A DNA stretch of 64,000 nucleotides from Apodemus sylvaticus (taxonomy: Eukaryota > Chordata > Mammalia > Rodentia > Muridae): contig NC_067482.1 in NCBI RefSeq assembly GCF_947179515.1, forward strand, positions 74,666,811 through 74,730,810, given 5' to 3'. The notes below the pieces were generated by a model that saw nothing but the letters and a program-made list of their open reading frames with translations, was not told the origin of the DNA and searched no databases. The translations under genes were made by a program, and so were the position numbers. This document shows, piece by piece, positions 10,641-23,096 of the stretch. The stretch's first letter is position 1, and every line of letters begins with the position of its first letter.

Positions 10641-12428
10641 ACCCAGCCAAAGGTGGAGACTGGGAAAGAAAGCAAGGCTATTGAGGCCAGCAGGAGCTGA
10701 GGAGCCAGGAGAGCTCTCAGGCAGAGGAGGGAGGCGGCAGCCATCAGGAAGCCTGGCTCAGAGGCGCCAGGGCAGCCCTTCAGCAAGGTTCCTGACATAC
10801 TTCACACATCCATTCTGCTTTAATGAAGGGGCTCTTTAGTCTGTAGTTGCAGGAGGTTCCAGAGCGCATTCTAAGGAGGTCATACATTAGCTTGTCTGTG
10901 CATACCTGCAGGGTCAGAGCGGAGTCTGTGGCTTGCTCAGGCCTCTCTGGCGTTGATGTTACTCCGTGGTGATGATTTTCCTTCCAGTCAGGTTAGGACT
11001 TGCCAGGGGTGATGCGAATAAGCTCAGAGTCGGGGTTCCTGGAAAAGCAGCTGGGTGCTTTTGTGGGCCCTGACCTTACAGGCTGCCCTCTGGGACCCAT
11101 ACTTTAAGAGCCCACCACCATCTTGATGGCTCTCTTTGGATGCTCCTTGGGTTACCAAAGGAGGCTGAGGCCTGAGGGTGTAATGATGGAACCAGGACTG
11201 CTACTCAGGGTCGTTCCTTCAGGGTGCAGGGAACAGGGCTGTGCTCTGACCCTGTAGAGTCTATGGTTTGTCAAATGTGGATACTGACCTATACGTGTTA
11301 GGCTGGTTTGGGTCCACCATTATGGGCTTCAACAGAGTGCATGCTGGTATCAGATCATCCCATGGCTGTCTTGGGTATGGGAAGGGTTCTTCCAGGGTCT
11401 TGTGTGAATGTGATCTGGATTTTGAGTGTGAAAGATTTTGAGTGGTAGGGATGGGCATGCCCCGCATGGCAGATCTATGCGATCACATGCCTTTCTGGAC
11501 CTACCTGGCTCCCAGCCTGCGTAGGTGCTAGGTGCTGGTGACGGCAGACACCAGACCTTTTCCGTGACACCCTAGGATCGAGGACACTTTGCAGTCCACA
11601 GAGGGTTCATCACCCTGAATCCAGTGAAGCTCCTTTCATCATTTGAACACTGAGGGACGGAGAGCAGGCCCTGGAAAGGTGGAATCAGAAATAAAAGCCC
11701 ACCGTTCTTTGGAGGTGGAGAAGCCCCTTTCTAGTTTGTGCTTCTGTAGCGGTTGCTTGCTTATTTGCACAGAAAATTACAATCATTTAATTAGTTTCTC
11801 CTCACACCGGCTCGGAGATCTTAAAATAACAGCACTCGCCGTCCTTACTAATTTTCTTGCAGAAGCAGATGATTTGCTCCGATGTTGAGCTGGCCTCAAC
11901 TTGAGTACAGGCTTGCTCTTGCGGACGCCAGCTCCTGGTGTTCATGGAGAAATTGAGTTCAAACGAAAGAAGGAAAGAGGCGGGCCAAGTGTAGGCTCCT
12001 GTGTGGACCAATCTTAAGTCTGAGAGTTGCTCTTGAGGTTTTTTTTTTCCCCCTTGTGTATTTTGTGAAGTGTCACAATAGATACCCCACTGGGCTCAGG
12101 AAGAAGTGGCCTCTGCCAGTCAGGGTTGCCTCCTGCCTCTGCCTCTGATGCAGTTTGACCATCTCATAGTGTTCTCTGTTTCATAGAATTCTGGGTTAGG
12201 GACAATAAAAAGAGTAACCATAGCCCCTTAGTACCTGCCGCATCAGGCCGCCTGCCTGGTACTCTGTCTCATTGCAGAGACAGTAATTTACAGGTACGAG
12301 CCAACATGGACACAGTTGTCCTCACAGCTCGTGGGGCACACCCATTAAGGGTCCCAGGCATGATTTGAAGTTCATTCTAGTCTTGAACACAAGTTCTCTC
12401 TTCTTTTGAAAAATTGTAAGAAATATTT
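10641..12428. other. Intronic unique sequence; AT-rich candidate conserved block at about 11,770-11,890
   Basis: No gene or repeat recognised. The block at 11,770-11,890 has several homeodomain-like TAAT cores (tttaattag, actaatttt) in otherwise GC-rich intron and looks like a possible conserved non-coding element. This is a guess from composition only. Confidence 0.35.
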
Positions 12429-12618
12429 TGGGGCCATTGAGATGGCTCAGCAGGTAGAGGTGCTTGCTGACAGCCCAAAGGATCTGAGTGGGATCCTTAA
12501 GACTTATATGGTGGAAGGAGAGAACTGATTCCTGCAAGTTGTCCTCTGACCTCCATGAATGTGCCACGCCGTGCATGAATGCACACATATGTGCACATAT
12601 AAAGGACATAAAAAAGAA
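12429..12618 (+). mobile_element. B2/B3-class tRNA-derived SINE (old)
   Basis: Head 'gggccattgagatggctcagcagg', B-box-like region 'ggatctgagtgggatcc', then 'tggtggaaggagagaactgattcctgcaagttgtcctctgacctcca' and a CA/TG-rich tail. This is the B3-like variant of the B2 superfamily. No target duplication was found and divergence is moderate. Confidence 0.8.
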
Positions 12619-12689
12619 GTGTAAACAGTTTTTTAAAGACGTATTTTTATTTTTCTTTATCATCCATTGAATGGTGGTTATGTAACATT

Positions 12690-13175
12690 TCCCATTGTAC
12701 CTATTTTTAAATGCACAGCTCAGCAGCATTAGGCCACTTGTGTTGCCGTGCAACCATCCCTACGTTCATTTCCAGAATGTTCTCCAGCTGAAAACTTTGT
12801 CTTGACTAAGAGCTAAATCTCCAGGCCTGGTAGCTGTCACTCTGTGAATCTGACAGCTCTGGTCCTCATGTGAGCGGGAGCGACAGCCTCTGTCCTGTGA
12901 TTGGCTTGTTAGTTTGTGTCCTCCATGTCCATCCCGTGCTATGACACATGGAAGCATTCTCTCTTTTGGGGTCTGTATAGTACTCCATTGTATGAATAGA
13001 TCACATTCTGTGTCCAATCCTCTGATGGTGGGCATTTAAATTCTTTCCGACTTTGGCTGTAGCGAATGAGGCTGTGAGTGCAGGCCCACACGGACCTGCT
13101 AGTCCCAGCTTCCGATCCTTGGGGTATTTGCTTGGAAACAGAACTACTGGATAACAGGGTGAGTCTGTTTCATTT
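12690..13175 (-). mobile_element. Ancient L1 (L1M) 3' end, antisense
   Basis: Read on the + strand it follows the antisense L1M 3' pattern: 'gttgccgtgcaaccatc', 'ttctccagctgaaaactttg', 'agtactccattgtatgaatag', 'gatggtgggcatttaaattc', 'ggctgtagcgaatgaggctg', 'actactggataacagg'. Many indels indicate a pre-rodent insertion. It carries no coding potential. Confidence 0.8.
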
Positions 13176-16100
13176 CTGGATGGAGCATGATCGTGAACTA
13201 GAAAAGTCTTTTGTGCTGCCTTGAATTTTGACTCCTGTCAGGTCAGTGAGTGGTTACACTCCCAAGAGAACTCTGAGAGTGCCATGGCCTGCCTGTGCCC
13301 AGGAAGGAAGGCGGCGTGGCTATTGCTGGAACTAGTGTGCTTCCATGACTTGAGACAGGCTGCTGGCAGGCCCAGGAATCCACATCTGTAACTCATGTGA
13401 CCGAGAACTGTGTGGTGTGATGCTGGGTCACATGGAGGGAATCACGGAGTCACCATCCTGAGGCAGAGGTGTCCTCCAAGTATTATGGAAGCTGCAGGTT
13501 ACATTTCATGTTCATGCCCTGCTCTCTTCCTTTTAGCTTTTAGGCATTTTTCCCTATTGACTTCCTCATTGACCAGTTAAGTAATTCAATTTTCACTCCG
13601 TAAAAATAAAGCACTCAATAAAAATCCCCATGTTTTTCTCAATTTATTCCCATCAATACCGCTTAACCCCATTGGAGTTTGTTGTCTGATTTATCATTTG
13701 ATGACCAAGCAGGGCTTCTGGGTGTTTTGAGTCCTGCAACCCAAAAACCTCCTCTGAATTGAGTCAGCTGCTGGGTCCCCACTCTCCTCGGAGTCAGGCC
13801 TTGAGGGGAACCCCAGCACACGCAGTGTGGACTTTCCTGGCTTGGTGGAGCCCTTCATCCTGGCATGGGGGTTCCTACCTTTCTGTGCCATAGACTCCAC
13901 CCACCTCACCTCTGGAGAAATGGGGGAGGAGGCACTCTCTTAGAATGTGGATGATATAGTTCTGTAAAATGGATAGGTATAAAGGAAGCCAACTCTTTGT
14001 GAAGTTATCAAACCTCAACTAATCTGTCTGAAAACATCTGAGAAGAGACATGAGCGTTTGAGGCTGCAAGTGGTGTAAATGCCATTTTGAGATACAGGAT
14101 CACTGTGAGCTGCCTGAGGAACCCCTACGGTTCCCACCAGTGATGGAGACCCTGGTCCTCCTGCTGCTGCTGTGACCTGCATCCTGTTTCTAATGGAAGG
14201 AGCTGCTTCATTTTGTAGTCTCTGAAAATACAGAGGTTGTTTCTTGGGCGAGAGTCATGGCTCTGGAAGATCCATCAGAGAGACCCATGAGGAGAAGCGT
14301 GGTGCTGAGCCAGGGATGGGAGCCAATGAGAACGGAGTTTCCATGGAGGCCGGCCTCTAGTGCGTGGTAGATGGTCAGTTAACATCTGGTGTCACATGAT
14401 TCACTATGACAAGGGAGCACTGAGCCGACTCAGAGGCCCAGCTACTGAGCCCCTGTAAGTATAAAAGCATTTCCATCTTGTGCTGCAAGGCCCAGGGTAC
14501 ACATCTGCAAAGAAGCAAGCAAGGAAGAGAGATGTATGCTCCTGCCCAAGAGGAGCCACACTTCCAGCCTCCTGTTGGAAGCCATGTAGCCAGACTGCAA
14601 CACAGGCTGTGCTCATTGCTGGACCCGCCTCGACCCTCCCACCTGACTGGGTCAGCCAGGAGCCAGGGTGCTCGATAGGGAGAAAACCCTTGCTCCCAAA
14701 GGAAGTTGAGACATTTAAATAGTGTCCTTGTTCTCAGCCCCATCTCACTTTCGAATGGCAGAGCCAAGCAGAGAACCCGGGGGACACAGCTGCCTAGCCT
14801 TTGACAAAGAAGGTTGACAGAGCCTGGGGACTGTGGGCAGGTGGAGTCACTGGAGAACCTTCTGGAAAGAGCCGGCGGGAGGACCAGGGGCTCAGAGTTA
14901 TGGGGGGAACCTTCCACACAGAGCACTTATCTATCCCACCTACTCAGTCACCCTCAGTCCTCCCTGGAGCACTGCTTTGGGGTCACCCTCTAGGGAATAC
15001 CAGCTTTGCAGTCCTGGAGACTCTCTGGGGAGGAGCCTCTCAGATAATCTCTGCATGTATCTGGGACCTTGGGTTTACTCTGTGTACAGGAATTGATACG
15101 CTATTTCTAAAATGGCTGAAGAATTGCCCTTCCTGGAGGTAGTGACTGGGTCCTTCCTGCCTGCGGCCTCCTCCTGCCTCTTCCTGTTCACCTCACATGG
15201 AGCCTGGGTTAGGGGGTCTCTCCATGCATACGCTGATGTGCTGAGCTCTGGTGTCCCTGGTGGCCTCCTTGATGGAGATGTCTTGGGTTGCTGTGTACCC
15301 TCTCTGAGGGAGGTCTCTCCCCTGCATTACTGGGCCTCAGTTTCCCCATCCACTAAGGCCCTGCCCCTGAGCCGTGAGGGAAGGGGCTGGTCACACAGTT
15401 GCCAGAAATTATAATTTTCTTGCTTCTTAAAACAGGCTTCCAGGTGGTTCCATTTTCTTCCTATTTCTGGAGTTGCCCACTTAACTGAAACAAAGGCCCC
15501 TGGGCCCTCACGAAACACTCATCTCAAGAGGCTGTCTCTGAAGAGCGCTTTTCCCGTTGACATCTGGGTTTTCACAAGTTTCCTGATCAGAGTTATGGCT
15601 GGAATGCTCTCTCTTAAGAGCTAGTCGGAATCTCTTTCCCTGAGAAGAGGTCTGGCAGTGGCCAGGAAACCTGAAACCCTACCCTTGGGGGGCGGGGTGG
15701 GGCCCAGTGTGAGGACGGGACCCTTGAGCTTCGAGCTCGGTGCTGGCTTTGCTCCTTCCTTGGGTGAGGCTCAGGGTGGCAGCCACTGGTACAGGAGAGG
15801 CTGTGGCACTGAGGTGACCTTTTTCTGACTGGCTTGGCATTTGGTTCTGGCCACCTGTGGCATGGCAGGGAGACCTATTGTCCCTCTTTTCCAGGACAAG
15901 GGAAAGCCTTGTGTCCTCCTATGTTTCCAGAGGCTGCTGCTGCTGCTGCTGCTGGTGGTGGTGGTGAGGCTATTTGCTAGAGACTTTGAGCATGGCCAGA
16001 GAGAAGGGCAGTGCCAAGCTTAAGCTGCTTTTTCCTCTCATGTAGACACACTGTGTGTCAGACTCGGTTCAAGGGCTTTCTGAGCTCAGAGATGCAAAGA

Positions 16101-18637
16101 CCCTCCTGGCTTGCTTAATTCAGTCATAGGGTACGTGTGAGATGGCTGGGATGCGGCCCACAGAATGTGGGAGGTTGGTCGAGGGCTCTGCAGTGGACTC
16201 CTTGCATGCGTGAAGTCGAAGGCTCCCACTTGGATGTGGCTTCTTAGTCTCTACTGCGTGAGCCTCAACCCAGGTCACTCCATTCCCACCTTAGCTTTGC
16301 TGCCCATGCTCTCTCTCCATGACTTGAGTTCTTCCTCCAGGAAGGCCCTGGGGCCCCGCTCCCATGCCCAGTCAGCACTACCGACGGGTTGGGGTGAGAC
16401 AGTCCCTGAGTGGCGCTGTACCTGCTGATCATGACAGTCTTGTCTGAGTGTTGCTGCCTGCATCCCGGTAGCCCTGAAGCGGGTGACTCCGTGCTCTGCT
16501 TCCTTCCTGGGATCCTGGCCTCCCCTCCCCTGGGTTTCCCTTCCCTCTGGCAGTTGCAGGACTTGCCTCTGTCTCCTCCTATTGGGAGCCTCTCTGGTCT
16601 CGCCACGGAGTCTGTGGAGAGCTGCCTACTCTTCCGCTGGCTTAAAAACTACTGAGCAATAGGAGAGGGTTCTGAGACTGGCCAGGAGCAAGATGCAGTC
16701 TGTGGGCAGTGAAAGGGTGACACTCAGGGACATCTACCCCCCAAAGACAGCCCACCCTGCCTGCCTCAGTGGCTCTGCTGCCACCCTTGCCTGAGACCAC
16801 ACTCTGTCCTCCTGGCTGTGCGGTCTCTGTAAGCTGTTGACCTCGTGAACTTTGTCCTGTTCCTCAGGCATTGTGACTGACCAGGGCTGGTGGACCTGGT
16901 GGAGGTACATATACTCATGCGCTGCCCTCTCATGCACCCTGTCATCCCAGCCTCCAGTCTGTGAAGACTTGGTTGTGTCTGTCACCTGCTTCCCTAGGTT
17001 TTCTCCAAGGTTCTGACTGTCCCAGTGTCTAAGTGTCCTATTCTGGGATCCTTACACTCCTGTGGTCCTGAAGAAAGGAGGACTCTCTTTGGGAAGCTTG
17101 GAACCTCCTCTATCATGCTGAAAGAACATCTGTGGTGGATTGGCCCTTCATGCTGGAGCTAAGGAGGGCTGGCTTCATGGGTAGTGGCTGCTTTACCTCT
17201 CTGGAGCTACTCGGAAAGTTATGAGACCACCCCAATCTGGTTTTTCTTGTCTCCTGAGCTCCCCTTCAACCTGTGGGGTCAGGGTTGGGCATGGAAGAGG
17301 AAGGAGGGGAGTGCCAAGTGGGCCCTCTGAGCTGCCAGTCTGCCAGCCTTTGCTACGCCTGGGCTTGGCCTAATTTGACTTTGATCCAGACAGTCAGAGT
17401 TTCAGAGCTAGTGATGTGTTTGGAGTAGCTGACTCATCCTTGAAGCTGTAAGGGGCATCCCAGCCAGACCCTTCGCGGGATCCAAAGGGTTGACGTGACT
17501 GGGTTAGTATCTGCCTGCCTAAGGTTACAGTCCAGTGAGAGGGGCCTATGATGACCTGGGCACAGATGGGCAGGAGCTGTGGGAAGGAGGCTCTGAGGCA
17601 GAGGCCCAGTGAGGGTGTAAGGAGTCCTCTGTGTGTGCGTTTGTGTGGCATCGGCAGAGGAGGACAGCAGAGAATTTCGGGAGGTGGAGGGCATTCAGGA
17701 ACAATGCCAGGCTGGACCCTGCTCACCCTACTTACCCTCCTGCCTTCTGTCTGCTGGGGTCTGTGTCTCAGTTGCTGACTTGATGCTGGTTCACAGGTGA
17801 CCCTTGTGACCCTCCTGCCTGGTTGTATCAGGCAGATGATGCCCAGGTTCCCTGACCAAGCTCTCCTATAAAATGGGCATACAAGGTGTCTCCCTTGGAA
17901 GATCGTCAGGGCTCCCTACCTGCTGATTCTATCCAGGAGGCCATGGCCATGTAGCTTTAGAGTGAGGCCTAGTGAGTCTGATCACTGTGGTGACCACAGG
18001 GCCCTGAGTGGACGGGGGCCAGCTGCACTTCTCAGAACCCTGCTGGCTAACCGAGGAGTTGAGTCATGGCCTTAGACTCTGTTCAAGAAATCTCGCATTT
18101 CTGCATATTTTTCTCAAGGTAATAAATTCTGACACTGAGCCCTCATTCCACTACAGGAAAGAAAGTCCCCAAACCTTCTGTCTGAAGGTGTGCCCCAGAA
18201 AGCTGCTAGAGGAGGTGGGGGCAAAGAGAGGAACCTAGGGTGTGTCCTCAGGGCAGGCAGTGACATGTGGCATGTGGTCATCCCCTGACACTTGCTGAGG
18301 TTGCTTTTTAAAGGATGAGGCTTATTTTTGTGGAATTCCACCAAGTACAGACACATCCCAAGGGCCATTAAGAGGGAAGCAGACATGCTGAGGTGGGGCC
18401 ACTTGCAGAAGGGGCCATGTGTGGCTAAGACACCATTTCTAATCCTCTAATCCTTAATCCCTTTTATTCTCTCTCCTCTGGAAGAAATTGAAAAGGGAAT
18501 TTTTTATGGTAGTGGAAGTAGATAATGAGGGCTCTAGTGTTGGTCTGCATAATTCTATCAAGAGTGTCCTGTTATCTGGGTGTGAGCCACTCCTGTGGTC
18601 TAAGTGCCCAGTAGTTTCCTGTCCACGCGGTGGTGGC
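13176..18637. other. Intronic unique sequence
   Basis: No exon or gene recognised. Minor items are a short (CTG)n/(GTG)n run at about 15,930-15,966 and MIR-like scraps near 15,335-15,350 and 17,850-17,890. Open frames up to 183 codons occur (for example 14,375-14,926 on the minus strand) but have no recognisable protein, and frames overlap on both strands. Confidence 0.45.
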
Positions 18638-18656
18638 AGTGTGTGTCTGTGTGTGT

Positions 18657-18693
<37 letters not shown>

Positions 18694-18886
18694 ATGTTTA
18701 TGTGCATGTGTGCCTGTGTGTGTATATGTGTGTGTGGTATGTGTATATGTGTGGATGTGAGTGTGTATATGTGCATGTTTATGTGCCTATGCATGTATGT
18801 GTGGTATGTGTACATTTGTGTGTGGTGTGTGTGTATGTGTATATGTGTGTGGTGTGTGTGTGGTATGCATGTTTATGTGCCTATGC

Positions 18887-18922
<36 letters not shown>

Positions 18923-19068
18923 TGTGCATGTCTATGTGTGCATGTATGTGTATGATGTGTGTGTGATGTGTGTCTATGTGTGTGTCTATGTGTGCATGTG
19001 TGTGGTGTGTGTATGCATGTGATGTGTGTTGTGTATGTGTGTGTGGGTGTGTGTGCATGTTTGTGTGA
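18638..19068 (+). repeat. Long compound TG/TATG/TGCATG microsatellite array
   Basis: About 430 bp of alternating purine-pyrimidine sequence: pure (TG)n runs at about 18,650-18,690 and 18,890-18,920, embedded in interrupted tgtatatgtg and gcatgtttatgtg motifs. The motif block 'gcatgtttatgtgcctatgc' recurs around 18,775 and 18,870, which shows internal segmental duplication. Long cysteine/valine or histidine/threonine frames here are translations of the repeat, not genes. Confidence 0.95.
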
Positions 19069-21484
19069 TTCATATGGAAACTGAAGATGGGTGCAGCATG
19101 GTGCAGGGTTTCTCCTGAGATTGTGGCTCAAGGCCTTCATCTCCGGGAAGCTGCACCATCTTCCTCTTCTCCCAGCATCTGCACACTACACTCTTGGCTC
19201 TGATTGTCTGTGTTCTGGCCGACAACTTCCAGTTAGGTTTCAGTTTATGTGAGGGTTGGGTGCATGCTCTCACTTCCGTCTCTGCTTGTGTGCCCTGTAG
19301 TGTTGTCCACAAAACCAGGCCTCTTGGTCGGTCATGGGTCACAGAAGCCCAGCTTCGGCTAGCTGAAGGGAGAGACTGGAATCCACTCAGAATCGAATCA
19401 CCCCAGTACTGGCTTCAGGCGTGTCTAGCTCCAGAGACTCTGATGTAGGCCCCAGTCTGTGTCCCTCAAGCTGTCTGGACCCTGGCTCTCTGTTTTGCTT
19501 TGTTCCCAAAGGTCTCCTAGGTCACTCTGTGACAGTTAGGTTAAAGATGTCTGTATCTCCCAAGGTTGCCAAGACATTTACAACTGAAACTCTGGATTCT
19601 ATTGAATCAGCCAGAGACTGAAATACTGGATGAGCAGTCTGGACTAACAGGCCCACCCTGAAACCACAAGCATGGATTCTGGGGGTGTAGTTTTGTTCTT
19701 ATGCATGGCCCAAGTGCCCCTGATGGAGCAGGAGGGTGCTCTGGGCAGGATGCATTGTGGGTAAAGGGAGGAGTCAGAACAATCTCAGCAACCACCTCCC
19801 ACCCCTTCTGGCTTCTTCACTGAGGGTTATCACTACTGTGGAGAATGCTAAGCGCCACGTGGTGTCAGCTCTCGGCTGTGGCTGCTGCTGAGAGCGGTGG
19901 TTCCTGAGGTGACCACAGCACCCTTTATAACTGCAGCTTATAGCGTACACCTGGTGGTTCCCAAGTCTGGTGTGCTGGAGTCACTTGACGTAGGCCACTC
20001 ACACGTAAAAGAAAGCTGTCTGTGTCTCCGTGGCTGTCCTGCCCGATGTCTCTGTTTTTTGGATCAGCATACACTGTGGTGACATGCAGGCGAGATGACA
20101 TACATGCCCATGAGGAACTCTGTTTCCTGGTCATGTAAGGCATCCATCCCTTTTAGAAGGAGCTGGGGACACGGGACAGGCACTGAGTGTGGTGTGGTTA
20201 TCATATCTCTGGAGACAGGGACCTCGAGGACCTCTGTTTAACATTGGTGATGTATTTCAGCAGCTTGAGTACACCCCGTAAAAAATCAGAACCCAAAGAA
20301 GTTGTGTAGGGTTAGGGAGGACTGGCTGTAAGGTGTGCTGGCCAGAGCTCCCACTGTAGAACCGAGAAAGGCCCACTAGGAGGCCGGGGCTCGGCAGAGT
20401 TCAGCCTCTGAGACTGAACATGCCCTCACCAGGTCTGGTTTTTCCAGGTTAGCATCTCTCTAGGAGATGTAGAGAAGCCAGGATACCTCTAGGAACAGTG
20501 CTTCGGGGTCTCAGGAGACAGGACTGCCCACAGTTCCCCTCTCCTGGGGGTGGATTTTCTTCCTAGTTCCCCAGCAGAGCTCTGAGGTTTCTTCATTGAA
20601 TGAGTGAATCAGTCTCACTATACCTGGAGGTGGGGTTGGTTTCTATGCCAGGAAGCTGGCTGGGAGGTTTTGTTTGGGCGCCTCCAGCCTCCAGCCTGGC
20701 ATTACTGATTGCTGAAGTGTTTGTAGGAAGTTGGAGTGGAGGTGAACCCCAGATGGAGATCCTTACGGAAAGCCAAGAAGGAAACCAGCCTCTGCCTACA
20801 GCATCGCCTGCCAGGGACAGCTGGGAGGCAGATTCATTCAGCAAATGCCATGTGGGCACTTGCCATGGCTGTGGTGGTCTCCAAGGAGTGCCAAGGCCCT
20901 CATAGGCCTTTAGAGTTCCTAGGGTGCATGGAGGGTGCCTGCTGGGATACCCCCAGACATGGGTGGCTCACCCTTTGCTGAGTCAGCACATTCCAGTGTG
21001 TCTGGTCTTTGCTGAGAGAAGGTGAGGTCAGCATGGGGCTGGGCTTGTGCTGGGTGAGGAGGCCGCAGGAGGGCTGCTTGTGCAAGAAACTTGAGGATGC
21101 CTGGAGCTGGCAGACTCCATGCCTGTGGGCATTGCTACATAGGAAGCTTAGGGAGGTGGCGTGGGCTCAGTGCTCAGCACTGCTGCACTCTGGGCAGAGT
21201 TCTGCCACGTGGCCTGAGTTGCCGGTAGATGGAAGACAGATGTTAAAGAGAGATTGGTTTCTCAGCCTTGGAAGGGGGGACATCCCGCCTCAGAGAACAC
21301 CCAGGTCATGGTGGGGCCACCTGAAGCTCAGATGTGAACTGTGTGGCTTGAGGTTGTCGCAATGGGCTACACAAAAATGGCTGTTCAAACAGTTCACTCT
21401 TGTTTGTCTTTGGCTAGTCTTGAACATCATAAGTTAGCTGCATTGAGCCGAAGTCAGTGGTGGGTAGGCCTGGCTCTTCCAGAG
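19069..21484. other. Intronic unique sequence
   Basis: Nothing recognised beyond ordinary intron. Open frames are short, overlap on both strands and are not conserved proteins that I recognise. Confidence 0.45.
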
Positions 21485-21823
21485 GTATGTGTGTGTGTGT
21501 GTGCTTTTATGTATGTGTGTGTGCTTGTGTGTTTGTATATGTGTGGTTGTGTGTATGTATGTGTAGTTGTGTGGTTGTGTGTGTAGTTGTGTGCCTTTAT
21601 GTATGTGTGTGTGCTTGTATGTTTGTATATGTGTGGCTGTGTATATGTATGTGTAGTTGTGTGGTTGTGTGTGTGTTTGTATATGTGTGTTTGTATGTAT
21701 GTGTGTTTGTATATGTATACTTGTGTGTATGTATGTGTAGTTGTGTGTATGTTTGTGTGCTTGTATGTATGTGTGTGTGCCTGTGTGTTCATATATGTGT
21801 GGTTGTGTGTATATATGTATAGT

Positions 21824-21859
<36 letters not shown>

Positions 21860-21862
21860 TAG
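21485..21862 (+). repeat. Second long TG-rich array with higher-order period
   Basis: About 375 bp of tgtgtgtatgtatgtgtagttgtg-type units. The block beginning 'gtgcttttatgtatgtgtg' near 21,503 recurs as 'gtgcctttatgtatgtgtg' near 21,590, each followed by 'gcttgt...gtttgtatatgtgtgg', a period of about 87 bp. The array ends in pure (TG)n. Apparent protein frames here are repeat translations. Confidence 0.93.
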
Positions 21863-22576
21863 GATCTGCTCAGCTGCTGCAGGTCTTCCCAGTTTCTGAC
21901 CCTGAGAACTTTCTTCTCATTGTTGCCTCTCTGCTCCTAACATCACAGGTCTCTTTCTGACAGTACCTTCCGGTTCCTCAGGGAGGACCTGTGATGACAG
22001 TGGACAGTCCTGCCTCCCACTCCTAGCTTCTCAGGGTCATCCCCAGGGTCTCTCATTAGAGAGCCTATGCCTGACTCTGGGACTGGGTGTGGGTGTTTTG
22101 GAGTCCTGTCGCCTCCTCTACTACAAAGGCAAAGGAGTAGTGACTGTAAACTCTGGGCATTTCATAGAGCTCAGGGGATCCTCTGTCAACACAGTAGCTG
22201 TCCTTGAAGACCTTGGCTTTGATGTCACATGTTAACCCAAGATCCTCTAGAGGCTTCCTTTCCTGCTAGCTCAGGAGCAGGCCGACTCTTACACGGGCCT
22301 TACCACCTTCTCCCCTGTGAGGTCTCCTACTGGCAAGGCCCTGCCCTACTGCTGCTTCTTTTACTTTCTAGTCCCTGGCCTCCCTGCTCTTGCTATTCTT
22401 AGCTCCTCTACTCTAGAGACAGCATGGTCTACCCTTGCTGTCCTTTTGTATTCTATGTTCACTTTAAGGTCCTAGGACCAGTTTCTACCGTGGCCAAGGG
22501 CATTGTGGTACTCAGCATGTGGCTGGGGTAGGGCTGTGTGTGGGCAATAGAGGAGAAGTTTAAGATGACTGTATTT

Positions 22577-22613
22577 TGTGTGTATGTGTAATGCATATAT
22601 GTGTGTGTGTGTG
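22577..22613 (+). repeat. Short TG microsatellite
   Basis: A tgtgtgtatgtgtaatgcatatatgtgtgtgtgtgtgg tract directly adjoining the left arm of the 22.6/23.0-kb inverted duplication. Confidence 0.85.
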
Positions 22614-22675
22614 GACTATGGGTGGCAGGTGCAGAGGCCACTCCCCTCCCCAGCACAGGAGCCCCCTGCCACTCT
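22609..22675 (+). repeat. Left arm of a long inverted duplication
   Basis: Positions 22,621-22,675 (starting ggtggcaggtgcagaggcc) match the reverse complement of 23,030-23,084 at 54 of 55 bases by eye. A weaker 12-base extension on the outer side (tggactatgggtgg versus tggactgttggtgg) takes the arm to about 67 bp. The spacer between the arms is about 354 bp and contains the antisense B3. Confidence 0.93.
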
Positions 22676-22689
22676 AAGGTACCTGTTCG

Positions 22690-22877
22690 TGTGCATGTAT
22701 GTGTCCACATGTGCATGTATGTATCCACATGTGAGCGTGCCCATGGAGGTCAGAAGTGGGTATGAGAATCTCTGAAGCTAGAGTTGCAGGCGATTGTGAG
22801 CTGCCTGATGTGGATCCCAGGAGCCAAGCTCCGGTCCTGTAGAAGAGCACGAAGCACTCTTACACGCCGAGCCATCT
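22690..22877 (-). mobile_element. B3 SINE, antisense
   Basis: Antisense B3 pattern on the + strand: 'ggaggtcagaagtgggtatgag', 'gttgcaggcgattgtgagctgcc', 'ggatcccaggagccaagctccgg', 'agaagagcacgaagcactcttac', 'gccgagccatctgtctag'. The TG/CA-rich 3' tail lies to the left. It occupies much of the spacer of the inverted duplication. Confidence 0.85.
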
Positions 22878-23029
22878 GTCTAGACTCATGTCAAAGGTGA
22901 AGCCATCGACTAGGCTAACCACCTTGAAGCCCCTCTGTCCAGCTTTGGCTTCACAGAACACACGGTACAGCTGGGGGCTCCGTGTCGTCTACTTGTCACC
23001 ACTGAGGACTTTGGACTGCTGTGGCATCT

Positions 23030-23096
23030 AGAGTGGCAGGTGGCTCCTGTGCTGGGGAGGGGAGTGGCCTCTGCACCTGCCACCAACAGTCCAGAG
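23030..23096 (-). repeat. Right arm of the inverted duplication
   Basis: Reverse complement of 22,609-22,675, with one mismatch in the 55-bp core. The sequence inward of the core on the two sides is unrelated, so the duplication has a sharp inner end. Confidence 0.93.

Noticed and set aside
14375..14926. 183-codon minus-strand ORF
   Set aside because: No recognisable protein, overlapped by other frames on both strands, no sign of a retrocopy such as poly(A) or target duplication.
18600..19140. Cys/Val-rich and His/Thr-rich ORFs of 117-130 codons
   Set aside because: Translations of the TG/TATG array in both directions, not genes.
21454..21862. Repetitive Cys/Val and His/Thr ORFs
   Set aside because: Same cause: a second TG-rich array.
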